From positions 13,831,001 to 13,895,000 of the forward strand of contig OU612067.1 of assembly GCA_914767715.1 (NCBI GenBank): 64,000 nt of DNA, read 5' to 3'. Below the pieces are notes generated by a model that did not search any database, was not told where the DNA came from, and saw only the letters and a list, made by a program, of their open reading frames with translations. The position numbers and the translations under genes were made by a program. Shown piece after piece: positions 1 through 12,709 of this stretch. Numbering within the stretch: position 1 is the stretch's first letter; each line of letters starts with the position of its first letter. This DNA is from Membranipora membranacea (Eukaryota; Bryozoa; Gymnolaemata; Cheilostomatida; Membraniporidae).

Positions 1-590
1 TGTCATGTAAGAAGGCTCGACACCGCCAGCCAGAGCCTGCAACATTCCCCCAGCATGGGCAGACGTTCCCTCAGCCGAGTATGAACTGAAGTAATCTAAA
101 AATTTCACAACATATATTAATAAAGCATGACTTGGCATTTTTGTGTGGGGAGCAAAGAAGAGGAGGACGTATATATGTCAAATAAGGGCTATTGTACCAA
201 AGAGAACAATGGCCGCCAGATGATGACAACTGGAGTACGCAGCTTCCTCATGAAGGCTGACATCTCTGGATCTTAATCTAGGTGAACTCCAGTAAGTGCT
301 GTCACAATCAAGTTGACTGGTGAAAGTAACCATTATGAGTGCATGCACCCTCCATTAAATATGAGTCATAGCCTTTTTTTTCATGAAACTTCAGTTATTT
401 AGGCAATCAAATCTAGCTTCCACTTTTTTCGGAGTAGGCCCTTATATAGCCTACCTTACCACTTGCAAACATTGGAATTTTTGTTATACAATTGTGGCTA
501 TTGTAAATAATTATATAAAAAAATTTAATTAATTTTGGTGATTTAATTACAATCAGTTCAACAAACAAGTGAAATCATATAAATTAATAA
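1..590. other. intergenic stretch, nothing recognised
   Basis: AT-rich sequence downstream (3') of the minus-strand gene ending at 591. I see no exon, RNA gene or clear repeat in it. It probably includes the 3' untranslated region and polyadenylation region of that gene, but I cannot place a site. Confidence 0.5.
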
Positions 591-3500
591 TTATTCCGAA
601 GAGGGCGTGTTTGACCACCGACCTGTGGGTCGTTCGGGAGTCTCCTCGTTGTCCCAGATGTTGGACATGATCATATCAGGTACTCTGTTGTCTCCCATCA
701 TACTATCAGTCTGCCAATCAGGTGAACTGCTGTCGTAGGAAGGTCCCGGCAGCATAGTTATCTGTGTGGCCCAGATGTCCTCCACTACAAATAGAATCCA
801 GGTTCGATTAAATTCGTTTAAATTTAATTCGATATTGGGAGCAATCGTTAGATTAAAAATAGTAAAATCAACTCAGAGGGAAGACTGAGCTCAAAATTAT
901 CCCTACAAATAGAATCAAAGTCAAATTTTTCGATCACAGTTGTTTAAACTGAGTGCAATGCTATCAATCAGCAGATAAAATAGTAAATCCGAATTTGAGC
1001 GATGCGCTTCAAAGTTCAAACCGAACATGAGCCTCGGTCTCGGAGAAGAAAACAAACTCAATGTCGGACATCCTTGTTTGTAACCTTCCGATGCCTTACA
1101 GTAACGAAGAAAATCGGAGATTTGGTCAAAATAAAGACAATGACATTGATCATCTCCTGTAATGGTGTGCTAGTTCATTGTGTACCCATGCTTTTAGCCT
1201 GTAGTCCTATAATTATATATTTTCCCCTCGAGGGGTAAGGTGTTCGCAAGAGGAAACGTTCCTGTCAATGCAGATTTGAAAAAAATGTTAAATCTATGGC
1301 TAGCTAACATTTAGGCCTACCCGACAAAAAATTGAAAATTTGAACTAGCTTACAATGTTGCAATTTTCTAAACGCTAACCAGTATATACTCTTCTAGTGA
1401 AGTAGTGTTTTGGAAATCTCCGATAGGCCCCCCAAACTGCAAATAGTACAACTAAATATTTTATTGTTTTTTTATGATATGTACAAGTTAGTGAGGGCTT
1501 GACCAAGAACTTGTATTTCAAGTCCAATCTGGAATAGGTTTCCAGAATAAAGCTGATTGGTTAAATTGCAGAAGGTGTTTATCCAATAGAAAGCTTTTGA
1601 TATGTTTACCAAGCAGTAACTTGTTCACAATAAATTACCTCAACCAGTAATTTTAACCTCCAGATCACGGGACTCATATAACTGTTGCACAAATTAAATA
1701 CCCAAACAAGAAGCAGATAAACAACCTGGCAACCAGCCTGAAACCTACTACCTCTGGAGCCAAACCCCCCCCCCCTCTACCAAGTGCCATATATGGCATC
1801 TATTGCTGCCTCTTACGTATGACTCCAGGGTCGGAATGAGCAAATATTCATTCATTCATCAGCCACGTCAAGACAAGGAAAATAGTCGTTCCGCCGTCGC
1901 CACCGCTCAGTGATCAATTATCAAAGAGGAACCACAAAGTTCACAGGAGACATGAAAGAAAAGCTGTTTAAACATCGGTTGTTAACATCCTCTTTAGAGT
2001 TCAGGCGATCATTGTCTGATTATTGTATATTAGTGAAATTGGTTTTAATTGCCATTTGGTTTTGCGAAGATCACAGGTTTCGATGGCACCAAGCGCCAGA
2101 AAGGTGTCACGTTAAGGAACTTGAGGTCTTCAGAGTGTGATTTTGGATGCTTCTCGAGGCACCAATTAAGCTTGTTAATATGTTAATAGATGTGGTGGTG
2201 TCCAACACCATCCACACTTACGTACTTTCCTGTCGCCAGCTTACATAATTGTTTTAACAAAAAATCAGCCGTTTAAGATATTCGGTCGCCAATATTCCTT
2301 GGTTTCACAGACTGCAGACCACACAAGGTTCTCGTCAAAGTTAGGCATGTACATGAGTGTTTCAACCAGGAAAACCTGTTTCATCGCAACAGGGAGTAAT
2401 CAACCTACATTTGTTTCCGAACTGCTTTACCCAAAATGTCATATTCCACAATATGAGCGCCATGTCCTGGTAGTTTAGACAGCCAAGTGTAATAGATGCG
2501 GAAAACACTGCCCCCTTATCAATATATCATCAGGATCGATGACCCGTAGAATAATAAGATTATTATCACAGAGTAAGGATATCCTTACTCTGCGTTATTA
2601 TCATCAAATTGACTTTATCCCATATTTCTTTCCAGACTAGGACCATAAAGGTATCAGGATTAAAATATTTTCCTGTTATACCATCAGAGCTGGTGACCCT
2701 TCGGAAAGACCGGGCTCATTAAATCCCCACTATCTAAAGCTCCTAATCTCAAATGATCTTCTTAGTTCCATCATGGTTCCATAGTGTGTTTTGCTATGGC
2801 GGGCAGGGTTTCAATACTACAACCCACACTGGGTAACCTGTGTCCTTCTTCGTTCTGCTAGTGAGGATCGATTGGTGAGTCCAAACAAGTGCAGGTTAAC
2901 AATATAAGTTGGGGAGGAGGAGGAAGCGGTCGTTTAGCTTAGAAGTGTCCAGGATATAAACAGAGAGGTCGAGGTCCAAACCTCTGTACCACTGTATGTC
3001 TAAGGGAAGATGAGAGTTAAATGAATTCCATTATTGATTATTAATATTCACCCATGTCAGGGCACCACAAAGATGATGCAGGTTGACAGGCAACATGCCT
3101 GCGCTAGCTATGTAGGCCTTTACATATATGGGCCTATAAATTGCAGTTTTATTTGCATTCACCATCATCCGCAGATCTTCTCCTTGATGTGCACAAGACA
3201 AGAATAGTAACCAAAATTAGAATCAAGGGAATAAAGATACTAACTCCATTCACTGAAAACAAGTGTTTTTACAATGTCGATTTAAATCCTTAGCTTTTCC
3301 CCCCAGCAATATTCTTTTCTTATCATAATTGTCTGACCTTGCTGTCAATAGGCAGTTTTCAACACTGCTCATTGTTTCATAAGGTGCAAAAAGGCGCAAA
3401 TGTTAACCCTTTTTTATGTAATGTTATCATCAGTTCGTTAACCTCAAAATTATAAGTTCATTGGGAATATGATTGGCAAATTTTCATCTGTTCACTCTCA

Positions 3501-6500
3501 GATGGAAACTTAGCACCCTGATATTGGCTCTGCAGAAACTATCAATCTTCTCGTCCTCACCTGCATTTTACTAACAGGAGGGGTTATTTATAGGATGTCA
3601 AATGCGCTGTGGTTATGAAATGAGGATGACATAAATCTTTTGGCAAAGACTAAAAACCAAACCAATCAATTTTGTGTCGCTATTTTGCTGATAAAGGCTG
3701 GCCCAGCTAAGCTGGGTGTAGTGTATGCTAAGTTTAGACTCGTAGTAAGGTTATCTCAAAGTTATACAATGTCTACAACTACATTCTGCCAAGAGCAGTG
3801 TTGGTTTCTTGCATCATTGATCATGCGTTTAGCGTGAGGAGTTAAGTGAAAAGTTTGTGTTGTTTTTTGGACTCAATATTTTATCCCGTGGTTTTGGCAT
3901 TGCACAATTACTGTGTACATGACAAACTCCAATATTTACATATCGAATTTACAAGTCAGTTTCTAGAACTACATGCATCAATTTTGCAGAGTAAAGACTC
4001 AAACCGCTATCGACTATCAATGATGTTGAGGGTATCGACACTTTCTATTGCATCACTTTCCAAATTCATTCCGCAAACAGCATTCAAACCCCTTGATCAA
4101 TGAGCATGTACATAAGTAGGCCTTGAGTTGGGGTTATGTGATTGTAATATTGCACTCGACAATCGTTTATTCTGTATTTATTCTGTATAACAGAGTAAGG
4201 TTGTAGTGTATTTTTACTCTGTGATGGTTTACGGGTCTGAGCGTGGTCCCTGATATATTCTTACTCCAATGTTGGTTTAGCTGCCTCGGCTTGATGCATT
4301 CAGAAAGGGCCGATGTCACCAATTCTACTGATTCTGCCAAGGCCTACATAATACCCTCACACTATCTGTTCACCTCAAGTGAGAACTTAAATCATATGTG
4401 AAACTAAGAAAGGAATATACAAATGGTACCAGAAGCCAAGTAACGAGATGCCAATGTTGACCCTTCCTATTTTCCACACGTAATAAAGTTAAGTCAAACT
4501 GTCCAATAGTGAGAAGATGTCAAATCAGAAATTTCAATCAAAATTCCACATTTTCAATAAACATGAAACTGCTTGTTAACTATATTTGATAGCCTGGGCG
4601 AATCGTTCAATTTGTTTACGCTAGAACAATCTTTTTGATGACTTCACTATGATGGATTACAACTGCAACCGCATTTTGATGGATGGTCCAGAGTTGTTTT
4701 CAATGGTTTTCATTATAGGGACAAGGCATGTTTCCGACATAGTATCCACTTTTTCAATTTTTGCAAGGGAGAGCCAGCAATGGCTGCATCAAAGAGCTGC
4801 CAGTTCTTATAACCATAAAAAACCGCTCCACTTCTGTTCTTCAAAGTTTGACACTTATTAGCTAGAGAAACACCTCTTAATGATAATATAGCACCCTGTA
4901 CCAGCTTGATGAAATACCCCCACTACTTTTGAACACCTCCACTTAATCCCAATCGAATCAAATACCTGCAGTGAGGCTTGCTGATGCAAAAAATTTTTCT
5001 CACCTTGGCAGTTATTGTTATCTAGAGACTGATATGTATCAAAGGCGTGATTCGCTACTGGAGCGGTAGAGGAATCAAAGTATCCCCCGGGAGTGGTGTT
5101 ATCTTGTTGGTTTTCCTCGAGGAAATCTGCAATCTCTCCGAGCTCTGCCAGTTCTTTGGAAAGATCGCTATCTCCGGGATATTGGGGAGGAGGTAAATCT
5201 TTGTCTGACTGTGTCTGTTTTGGGATTCTTTCTCCTGTTTCTTCATCAATTGTGAAATATAGCATCTCCTATACAAAATATAAGGGAAGAAATAAAGCCT
5301 AATTATATGGTGGAATAAGAACATTTTAAGGAAATCTTTCCTGAAAAAAAAAAGAATGGAGAGTGTGACTTTATAAACCAGTTACACCCCAACGAACACT
5401 ACAAACATAAAAATAGATCTCATAATACCATACTATTGGCAGTGATAGTGAGTTCAAGGCTGTATCATGTCTGACGTATTTATATGATGGAAGACTTTCT
5501 TATTGGTGTCAAAACTGTCAGTCACTCTGATTTTTAACTAGGCCTACCATGATTGTTGTAGGCTGGCATTATTTAATCTACAACCCGCACTCTTCCCCCT
5601 CCCCAAACATAACAAAATTTCCAGTATCATGGAAAATCATTCTCATCAAATGAAAGTTTTGTCCATAAATTGACAGTGTTATTTAAAATCCCCTTAATGA
5701 GAGCCAGGGAAAGTCATATAAAATGCCATCATGTATGCTTGAACATGGATAATGTTTTGCGGCATTGTAAAAACAGTTGTTGTTAGTGTAATTTCAGTCA
5801 TGAGCATATAAAACAATACACACAGTGCTGGTTAGCCTGGGCGTACCTTAGTAGGCTGAATTATATACCTACACAATCATTCAAGGAAGTCGTACCATGA
5901 TTGCCGACTTTACGGTCTACGCCTGTACTACCCGGCTTTTAAACACTGCTTTTACGGCGCATCAAACACATGTGTTACTTGAGCGTGTCTGCCACCAGTA
6001 ACATGATACGTATATCATGATTTATTATTATTGAGCAACAGGAAAAGTGTTAACTTGAGCAAGACAAGCCAGTTAAGACTTGAGCATTGAAAGTATCGTG
6101 ATAACAAGGGCTCAAGATTGTTCAACCAGGAAAACCTTGTTTCATTGCAACAGGCAGTAATCAACAAGGTCCTTCTTATGTTTTTGAACTGTTTTACTTA
6201 GTGATTGTCAACAACGATAGGAATGTGATCCTAAAAATTTTTGCATCTGTATTTTCTTAGAAAGCCTGGCATGGCCGCCCTCAGTGTGATCTTGAAATTA
6301 TTCATGTCACAAACAAACAAGACCATTTGATGGCCGTTTGATAAATGGGCAAAAGATTTCAACAAAACCTCATTATTTTACCATTTGTGTTGATATATGC
6401 CTATAACTTCCCTATGACTTCCCAGTTCTCAGCTCATAAAACCAAGCTATTATGGTGACCATTTTGATTATTTGCATACGCCATGACCAGTATACGTTGC

Positions 6501-8351
6501 CAAAAAATTTACTGCCCAAGTTAATTAACACTGTGTACAGAATCAGCTCACCGAAATTTGTAAAGACAAAGCTGCTTCATTCCCAATCATTCAGATCCCA
6601 GCCAGTTGCCAAAAAATATCAACTTGTTCAAAAGATCAAATGGTGATGTACAAGTTCAAGAGGAATTTACATCTAACCTGTTGAAGCTGTTTCTTTTTGA
6701 GTTCTTGGAGTCGAGCCTGCTCAGCCTCCTGCTTTTTGACAAATTGTTTCATCAGATCGGGGTCGTAAAAAGATCTATCCACGCCCATATCAATCTCATG
6801 GTCGATCAGCATGTCCATCAACTCGTCAGACACCATGCTTGGTCCCTGTAGAAGAAGCATTTACTATGAAACTGTTACAGGTTAACAAATGAAATTAACG
6901 TATGAAAAATAATAAAAGTCATAGAGCAATGAAACGGCTTCTGTTTCAAAACAAAGCTTGCGAGATGATAAAGTAGCAATTTGCTCGTCAATAAATAAAC
7001 CAGAGAGATCCTGCAAGTTTGTGGATATTGTTGACCCTTTACAATCTTAACACTCTCCACCAAATGTAAGGAATATTAGGTAGAAACTTGAAGCCAGGAA
7101 AAAAATATGAATAGTGATAAATATTGAGAACCATAGAAGGTATGAATGAGGTTGAAGCGAAGAGGCATAAAGATGTATGATAAATGAAGTGTCCCTTCTT
7201 GTATCACTGATGAACCTACATAATTCATGAGCAGCGTCCTGTACCTCCAAGAAGCGGGATATGAATGAGAGCGACTGGAATTAAACCAACTTGTCATTGA
7301 TAGGCAGCCTGCTAGAGTGTCTCAAATAAACTTCCTTCCAGGATTAGACATCAAAACAGACAGAATGGTATTCAGTGGTCTTTAAACAAGTTAAGTCTAT
7401 AATGAACGCCTATAAATGTTCCTCTTCATGGCAACCAATGCCAGAGCAGGATTTTGGATGGGTGACCGATCAATGATGACATCATTAAAGGCTAAGAGTG
7501 ACCTCATCAATCAACTACACCGAATCAACAGGTTGTGATCAAAGAAGCGATAATGGTGTAGACAGCATTGGGAAGCTAGTTTCTTGCAAAAAAAAAAAAG
7601 CGATGCTAAATTGTCGATTGGTTGAGCCTCTCTGCATCTCTTATGATCTGGTTAAGGGCGCTTATCTTGCATAAAAAAATCAGTGGTCAGCGTCAAGATG
7701 AGTGGACAGTCGATAGTGTTGTAAACTCTCTGAGCTGAAGAATGGTCAAAACTTGATCTGCACTCAGATCATGGCCTTGTGTATCAACAATACAAAATGT
7801 AAATCTTGGGATAAAATAGGTGACCTATTTCTCCAAGGATGTTGGTAGTGTGTGTTACATGTAACTTGTAAGTCAAACACAAGCTGGACCTCCTTCCTCA
7901 TCCAATGCATCTCCAGTCATCATTCCCTCCAATGCTTGGAAAACATCTTAATTCTTTATAAACTAAGTCGTAGAGGAGAAGGAAATGAGTCTTGGTAATA
8001 AATTAGTCTAATAAAACTGCCTCTGCTCTGAAATATAGTCTTCCAGTAAGGAAAGACTTGAGAGAATGATGGATTGTAATTGGATCTGAACTATCACCTA
8101 AACAGGAGAGAAAGTGAAAAGAGCAAGTTGCGTGAACAGATCTAATAGTTACAATGGTATATAGAAGGAATATATGATTAAAACAGCAGTACACTTTACT
8201 GAGACCATATATAAGTAGTAGTATTATAATTCAAGTTGTATTATAGATAAGAAAGATAGCAGTAGTATAGTAAATAAAATATATATAGATAAAACTTGAC
8301 AAAACTTACAGGCATTTTTCCTGGTTGTGTTATTGGCAATGGGTTGTTCAT
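591..8351 (-). CDS. four-exon gene, acidic/Gln-rich protein, not recognised
   Basis: I assembled this gene from four minus-strand exons with agreeing splice phases: 8310-8351 (ATG at 8351; donor GTAAGT), 6678-6845, 5004-5268 and 591-784 (stop TAA 591-593). Junctions are phase 0, 0 and 1, and all introns are GT-AG. The product is about 222 residues. It has a short Pro-rich start (NPLPITQPGKMP), an acidic helix (ELMDMLIDHEIDMG), a Lys/Glu/Gln-rich coiled-coil-like segment (roughly residues 40-70), then an acidic, Asn/Gln/Ser-rich low-complexity tail ending NTPSSE. There is no signal peptide or membrane segment. The composition would suit a transcriptional co-regulator, but that is inference only. 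An acceptor (CATTACAG at 8368-8375) just before the ATG leaves open that 8310-8367 is an internal exon and that more coding sequence lies upstream. I do not recognise the family. Confidence 0.6.
2361..2430 (+). repeat. dispersed repeat, copy 1 (partner at 6121)
   Basis: This about 70-base stretch, starting TTCAACCAGGAAAACC, recurs in diverged form at 6121-6200. Both copies sit in introns of the same minus-strand gene, in direct orientation. Confidence 0.5.
2569..2592. repeat. perfect 24-bp palindrome
   Basis: Twelve bases, CAGAGTAAGGAT, are followed directly by their exact reverse complement. A 32-bp relative lies at 33222-33253. A degenerate form is seen near 4190-4222. Confidence 0.8.
6121..6200 (+). 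repeat. dispersed repeat, copy 2 (partner at 2361)
   Basis: Diverged direct copy of 2361-2430, in the intron between exons 5004-5268 and 6678-6845 of the same gene. Confidence 0.5.
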
Positions 8352-8367
8352 GCTGTATTTAGCGGAT

Positions 8368-9493
8368 CTGTAATGATCAATTTGTCACTAGTACTGTTCT
8401 TGTTGTTATCCTTGAAAATCTTCTTGATTTGATGGTAAATCTCTCACAGGGTGCCACAGCTAGGTTTACTACTCACTCCTTTTTGGTTCTTGATGATGTT
8501 TTGATTAATTGATGTCACATGACCTCACCCTAGTCTCATAACGCAGTGGGTCGAGTGATCCAATCCAGCCCCAATTATTTAGAAGAAATATTTTAGTAAT
8601 CCCAGCTATAAATTCCATTCTTCAGTGAGTCTAATATTTCCCTTTGTCACAATTAAGGTGAAGGTCACTCACATTTTGTTTTGCGTGCCTCATAGTCATT
8701 GAGTTTGTTTGTTGCATAAGAAATTTGATGTAAAGATTTTTATTCATAGCAGAAGAGGACATAAAAGAGCAAAACAGAATAGAGTGAAAATCACTACGTC
8801 AGCACTCCCCTATACCTACACAATAGAAGAGGATATAGTGCAGGTAAAATAATGAAAACATCCCTTAAAAAATAGTGGAATTATCAGGAATATCATTCAT
8901 GATTCATTCATATAAATTATATATATTATATTTATATATGATGCAAAAGAAAGACTGACTATTCAGTCAGAGAGTGTTACTCTAGCTAGTCTCTAGAGTT
9001 TGATTTGTGAGTATTTTTTAGTTGCTGTCACTGTCATTTTACTGCTAGTGTTATTGTTGCTGTTATCTCATATCTGTCAAAAAAGTGTGTCAATCATTAT
9101 TTATTATCATCAAAATTATATATATAGCCTGTTCATAGTTATAAATGTGGGATATTTTTTATTCCAGTTCAGTTAAATTTGCACTGCATGTTTTCAATGA
9201 TTGATTGATTGTTTGGATTGATTGAGATTGCCCTGTCTACACTCATTATCTTTGTTCAACAACATATACTCTTTGACTTCAGTCAACCAATGAAGAGGGA
9301 GTTCATTGAGTCAACACAAATGAAGGCCGACACACCGCGAACCAAATTTCCAACACCTGCGAGATGGTCAATTCAGGCCCAATTTATGCTGCCTTTATTT
9401 GTGAAATTGGGATATTGCTCTAATAGCGGGTAGCAATTCTGTAAATATGTTTATTTTTGTTGTAGTTGACATTGATGGTAGCTTACATCGACG
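8368..9493. other. divergent intergenic/promoter region
   Basis: The region lies between the minus-strand gene to the left and the plus-strand FAM210-like gene to the right, so it should hold both promoters if the left gene starts at 8351. It has a palindromic AT-rich tract near 8910-8940. I see no coding exon, and no core promoter motif can be called with confidence. Confidence 0.4.
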
Positions 9494-12400
9494 ATGGCTT
9501 CTATGGCGAAATTTATTCGGACAGCTTCTTCATTCTCACTCCTCAGTCAGCCTACTACACAACCACGATTTTGTCATTTCCGTCTTACCAAAGTATCATA
9601 CAGCCATTCCATCACATCCTTATGTAGAACTGCTCCTATTCAACATGCATGCATGAGGATTCAGCCACTCGACAAGGACCCTACTCAGCACCAAAGATTT
9701 TATTTGACTCAGTCACAATTGAAAGCTTTAAGATATTTCTCAACTCAGAAACCTGACACTGAAAATTCAAAGAAGGGTAAACACAACACTCCTAACGCTG
9801 CTGAGGCTGAAATTGAGGAAGATGAATCAAAGATGACTGTGTTCCAAAAGTTTAAGCATGTCTATAAGCAGTATGGCAAGATATTGATTGGAGTTCATAT
9901 AGTTACTTCGACTGTCTGGTACGGAGCCTTCTACGTGATGGCATACAGGTTTGTGCAGATTTAAATGAATTTTTCAGATTTAAAATTCATATTAGTTATG
10001 ATTGTGAGATGGCACAATCGGTTAACACCCTTGATATTCACTGCCAGACAACTGGTGCTGTAGGAGTTGTTTGTTCGAGTCCCACTGGGGGAGCTTTCAA
10101 AGTTGATTGTTCCATCCCCAGCACCATCGGGAGTATAACTGTAAACGCAGATCATAGTCTAAACATTATTTCTTCTATTGCAAGCATCGATATCATCATA
10201 TATCAGTTGTTACTACTCTGTATGTATGGCTCTTTGTGTAGTGATATATTATAGCTGAAATTCTGAATGTCATGTATTGATAAACGTCCCATTAACTACC
10301 CTCTAAAACTCAGACTGGCTGCTTTATAAAGTTTGTCAAGCGGACAGTTTAAGCATTCCTACAACCACCCTTAAACAGCCATATATGCTTCAACACGGTA
10401 ACATATGGTCCCCTTAATCTATGATCGCTAACATAAGTCAGTTGCTGACAACCATTAAAGATGATTTCATCGTCGAAAATATTAGGTCCTTTTTCTATTG
10501 CAGTGGCATCGATCTGCTTCCATTTCTGATGAAGTTTGGTATAAGCGAAGCACTTCAAGCTAAATACCTGGCAGCAGGCGACTTCCTAGTAGCGTATATC
10601 CTCTATGAGATCGTTAAACCAGTGAGATACCTCGCCACTCTAGCTGCTACTCGTCAAACTGTTGTGTATTTAAAGAAAATCGGGTGAGTACATCATTATG
10701 GTTTTTTTTTGCGAAGCCAAGAGTAGTTGTCCTCTCACAATGTTACTGTTTCAAACAGTAGACAACTACTATTTGTAGTATGCTGGTTTTCTTTGTGGCC
10801 CTGTATTCAGGGAGGGTGGGAGATCCCACCCTCCCTGCTGTATTGAGTATATGGCCCAAACAAACATCTCTTGTTATAAACCCAAGAACATCACATATAA
10901 ACAAAAATGTTTGGATTGACAGATCATATTTCAACAAGTTGTTCCATTATGAAGGAAGAGTGATTTCACCTTCACAATTTCACCTTCACAAGCCTGATCT
11001 TGTGATAATAATTTCCGCCTGGCCATGTTAATGATTCCTTCATGATGATGAATTTTTCAAGTGGATGTGCGATTATTTACTGTAGATACCTTCCACCAAT
11101 AGCACCAGAGGACAAGTTACGCAGTCTGGCGAGAGATGGACGGGATAATCTTAGAGAGAAATATCAGGTAATATTTTATATCTAGTGTAATGTAACAAAT
11201 TATGATTCATTATAATAAGGAAATATGTCTCATATCTGAAAACAATCTTTAATTTCACAATACTGTTTATCAATTTAAAAGGTCTTTCGCATCATTACTC
11301 ATTTATTGGATGTAAAATGAATAGGAGTGTGTATCCCGTAATTTATGTACTACACTGAGGCAAATGTCTTGACTCACTTTTGGTGCAATACAATCAAGAC
11401 TTTTAGCCGGTGGCCAATCAAGATGTGCTTTTAAATCTTTGTTAAATATGGTAGAATTCTAATTGGCGCTCCTGAACAAGATATGTTTGCTAATAATTAA
11501 TAATTAACAGGCCGCCATTGGTCGTATTTATTTTTGGGGGTTTAATGTTTATCTGGGATATTGAGCTAAGACAAAACATGATGTGGTAAAGTCCGATCGC
11601 GTTTCCAAAATTTTAAAAAATGATTTCTATTACCAAGTAAGTCATTCATAGATTGTACCTAGCTTGAAATTAGCAGATATCAAGTATATCATTGAAAGTT
11701 GGCACTTTTTCTCAAACTTAATCTTATCTCTTTTTCATATGACAGCTTTAAAAGTAAATATTAATGCCAGACAGTGCCGTGTGTTTCATATCAGGCTTTG
11801 CGATATTACTTTCCGCAGAAAAATAAGAGACTCAAAAGAGATATTGGGTATGTCTCGACTAATTGAGTGTTCCTCGATCTAAATCTATTTTCCTCATGGT
11901 TTTTTACAATTTTATCAAAAACGCTTCAAAGCGGTAATTTACTAAGACTGCTATTTTAGTCTACCCATGCCATGATGACATATTGTGGTTTTGGCTTTCT
12001 TGTTTTCCTTCATTCTGATTTTGTTCCTTCCAGCTTGGCTCACTCACTCAGTCTTACTCAAGTTATCTTTGTTTCATGCTTTATCTTTCCGTTACTTGGT
12101 GTACAAAAAATGGTAATCTGCAAAACTGATTATTAAATGCCTTCTGTAATGTAGCCAAGGCTGCTGCTCTACCAACTAAATGTTTCGGAGTTATCGTTTC
12201 ATTTCTTTGCATACCTGTGAACCACCCAAAACAGCCAATCAAGGCCGACCAAAAACATATAAGTACTCAGTACTTATTATTTATATATTCATCATGGCTT
12301 TCTTGGCCAGCTTTCTTGGAGCAAATTTCTTTGGCAAGCTATGGAAGACATCTATCTGCCCAGGATGATATTGTCTGCCAAATAAAATAGTATTTATAAA

Positions 12401-12709
12401 TGCTTATATCAATGCATTTTTTTTAAATAGGAGCAAAGAGAAGAAATAAAAGAAAAATATGCTGACAAGAAAGCCGAATATCAGCAGCGTTGGGAGGATT
12501 CTCGTGACAAGGGTCATTCAGCTCTCAAGCATCCATCTTGGAAAGCTCAGAAAACACAACATACACGACCTTCACCTCATAGTAGCATACATATGAGGCA
12601 CAGCGGGCCGCCTCCTACACCCTCCCCAAAACAAACTGTGACAAGGACCACAGGGTCTGATGTAAATAGTAAATCTAAGGCTGGCAAACAATCTAACAAT
12701 GGTGCTTAG
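9494..12709 (+). CDS. FAM210 (DUF1279) family mitochondrial membrane protein
   Basis: Four exons with matching phases: 9494-9948, 10504-10683, 11086-11167 and 12431-12709 (stop TAG 12707-12709). The total of 996 bases gives 331 residues. The start MASMAKFIRTASSF and the Arg/Ser-rich, acid-poor first 60 residues look like a mitochondrial targeting peptide. A DUF1279 domain follows across exons 1-2, beginning FQKFKHVYKQYGKILIGVH and continuing with a hydrophobic helix, DLLPFLMKFGI and a second helix AYILYEIVKPVRY. Exons 3-4 encode a charged helix (Lys/Glu-rich) and a Pro/Ser/Thr-rich basic tail. FAM210A/B proteins are mitochondrial inner-membrane proteins linked to mitochondrial translation (A) or erythroid and lipid roles (B). 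This one has the coiled C-terminal extension typical of A-like members. It is longer than human FAM210A (about 270 residues). I am sure of the family, less so of A versus B. Confidence 0.9.
10004..10150 (+). mobile_element. tRNA-derived SINE in FAM210 intron 1
   Basis: A pol III box A-like stretch (GATGGCACAATCGGTTAAC) is followed about 45 bases later by box B (GTTCGAGTCCC). The tail matches the SINE at 41874-42020, including CCCACTGGGGGAGCTTTCA. It is inserted in sense orientation directly behind the exon 1 donor. Confidence 0.75.
10808..10837. repeat. G/C-rich palindrome, 14-bp arms
   Basis: The left arm CAGGGAGGGTGGGA is followed by a 2-base loop and its exact reverse complement. It lies in intron 2 of the FAM210 gene. 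Close relatives lie at 18712-18740 and about 29933-29961, inside the Rab3 intron copies. Confidence 0.75.

Noticed and set aside
12150-12182. tRNA-like fragment (box A-type sequence on the minus strand)
   Set aside because: Only about 30 bases resemble a tRNA D-arm; no box B follows.
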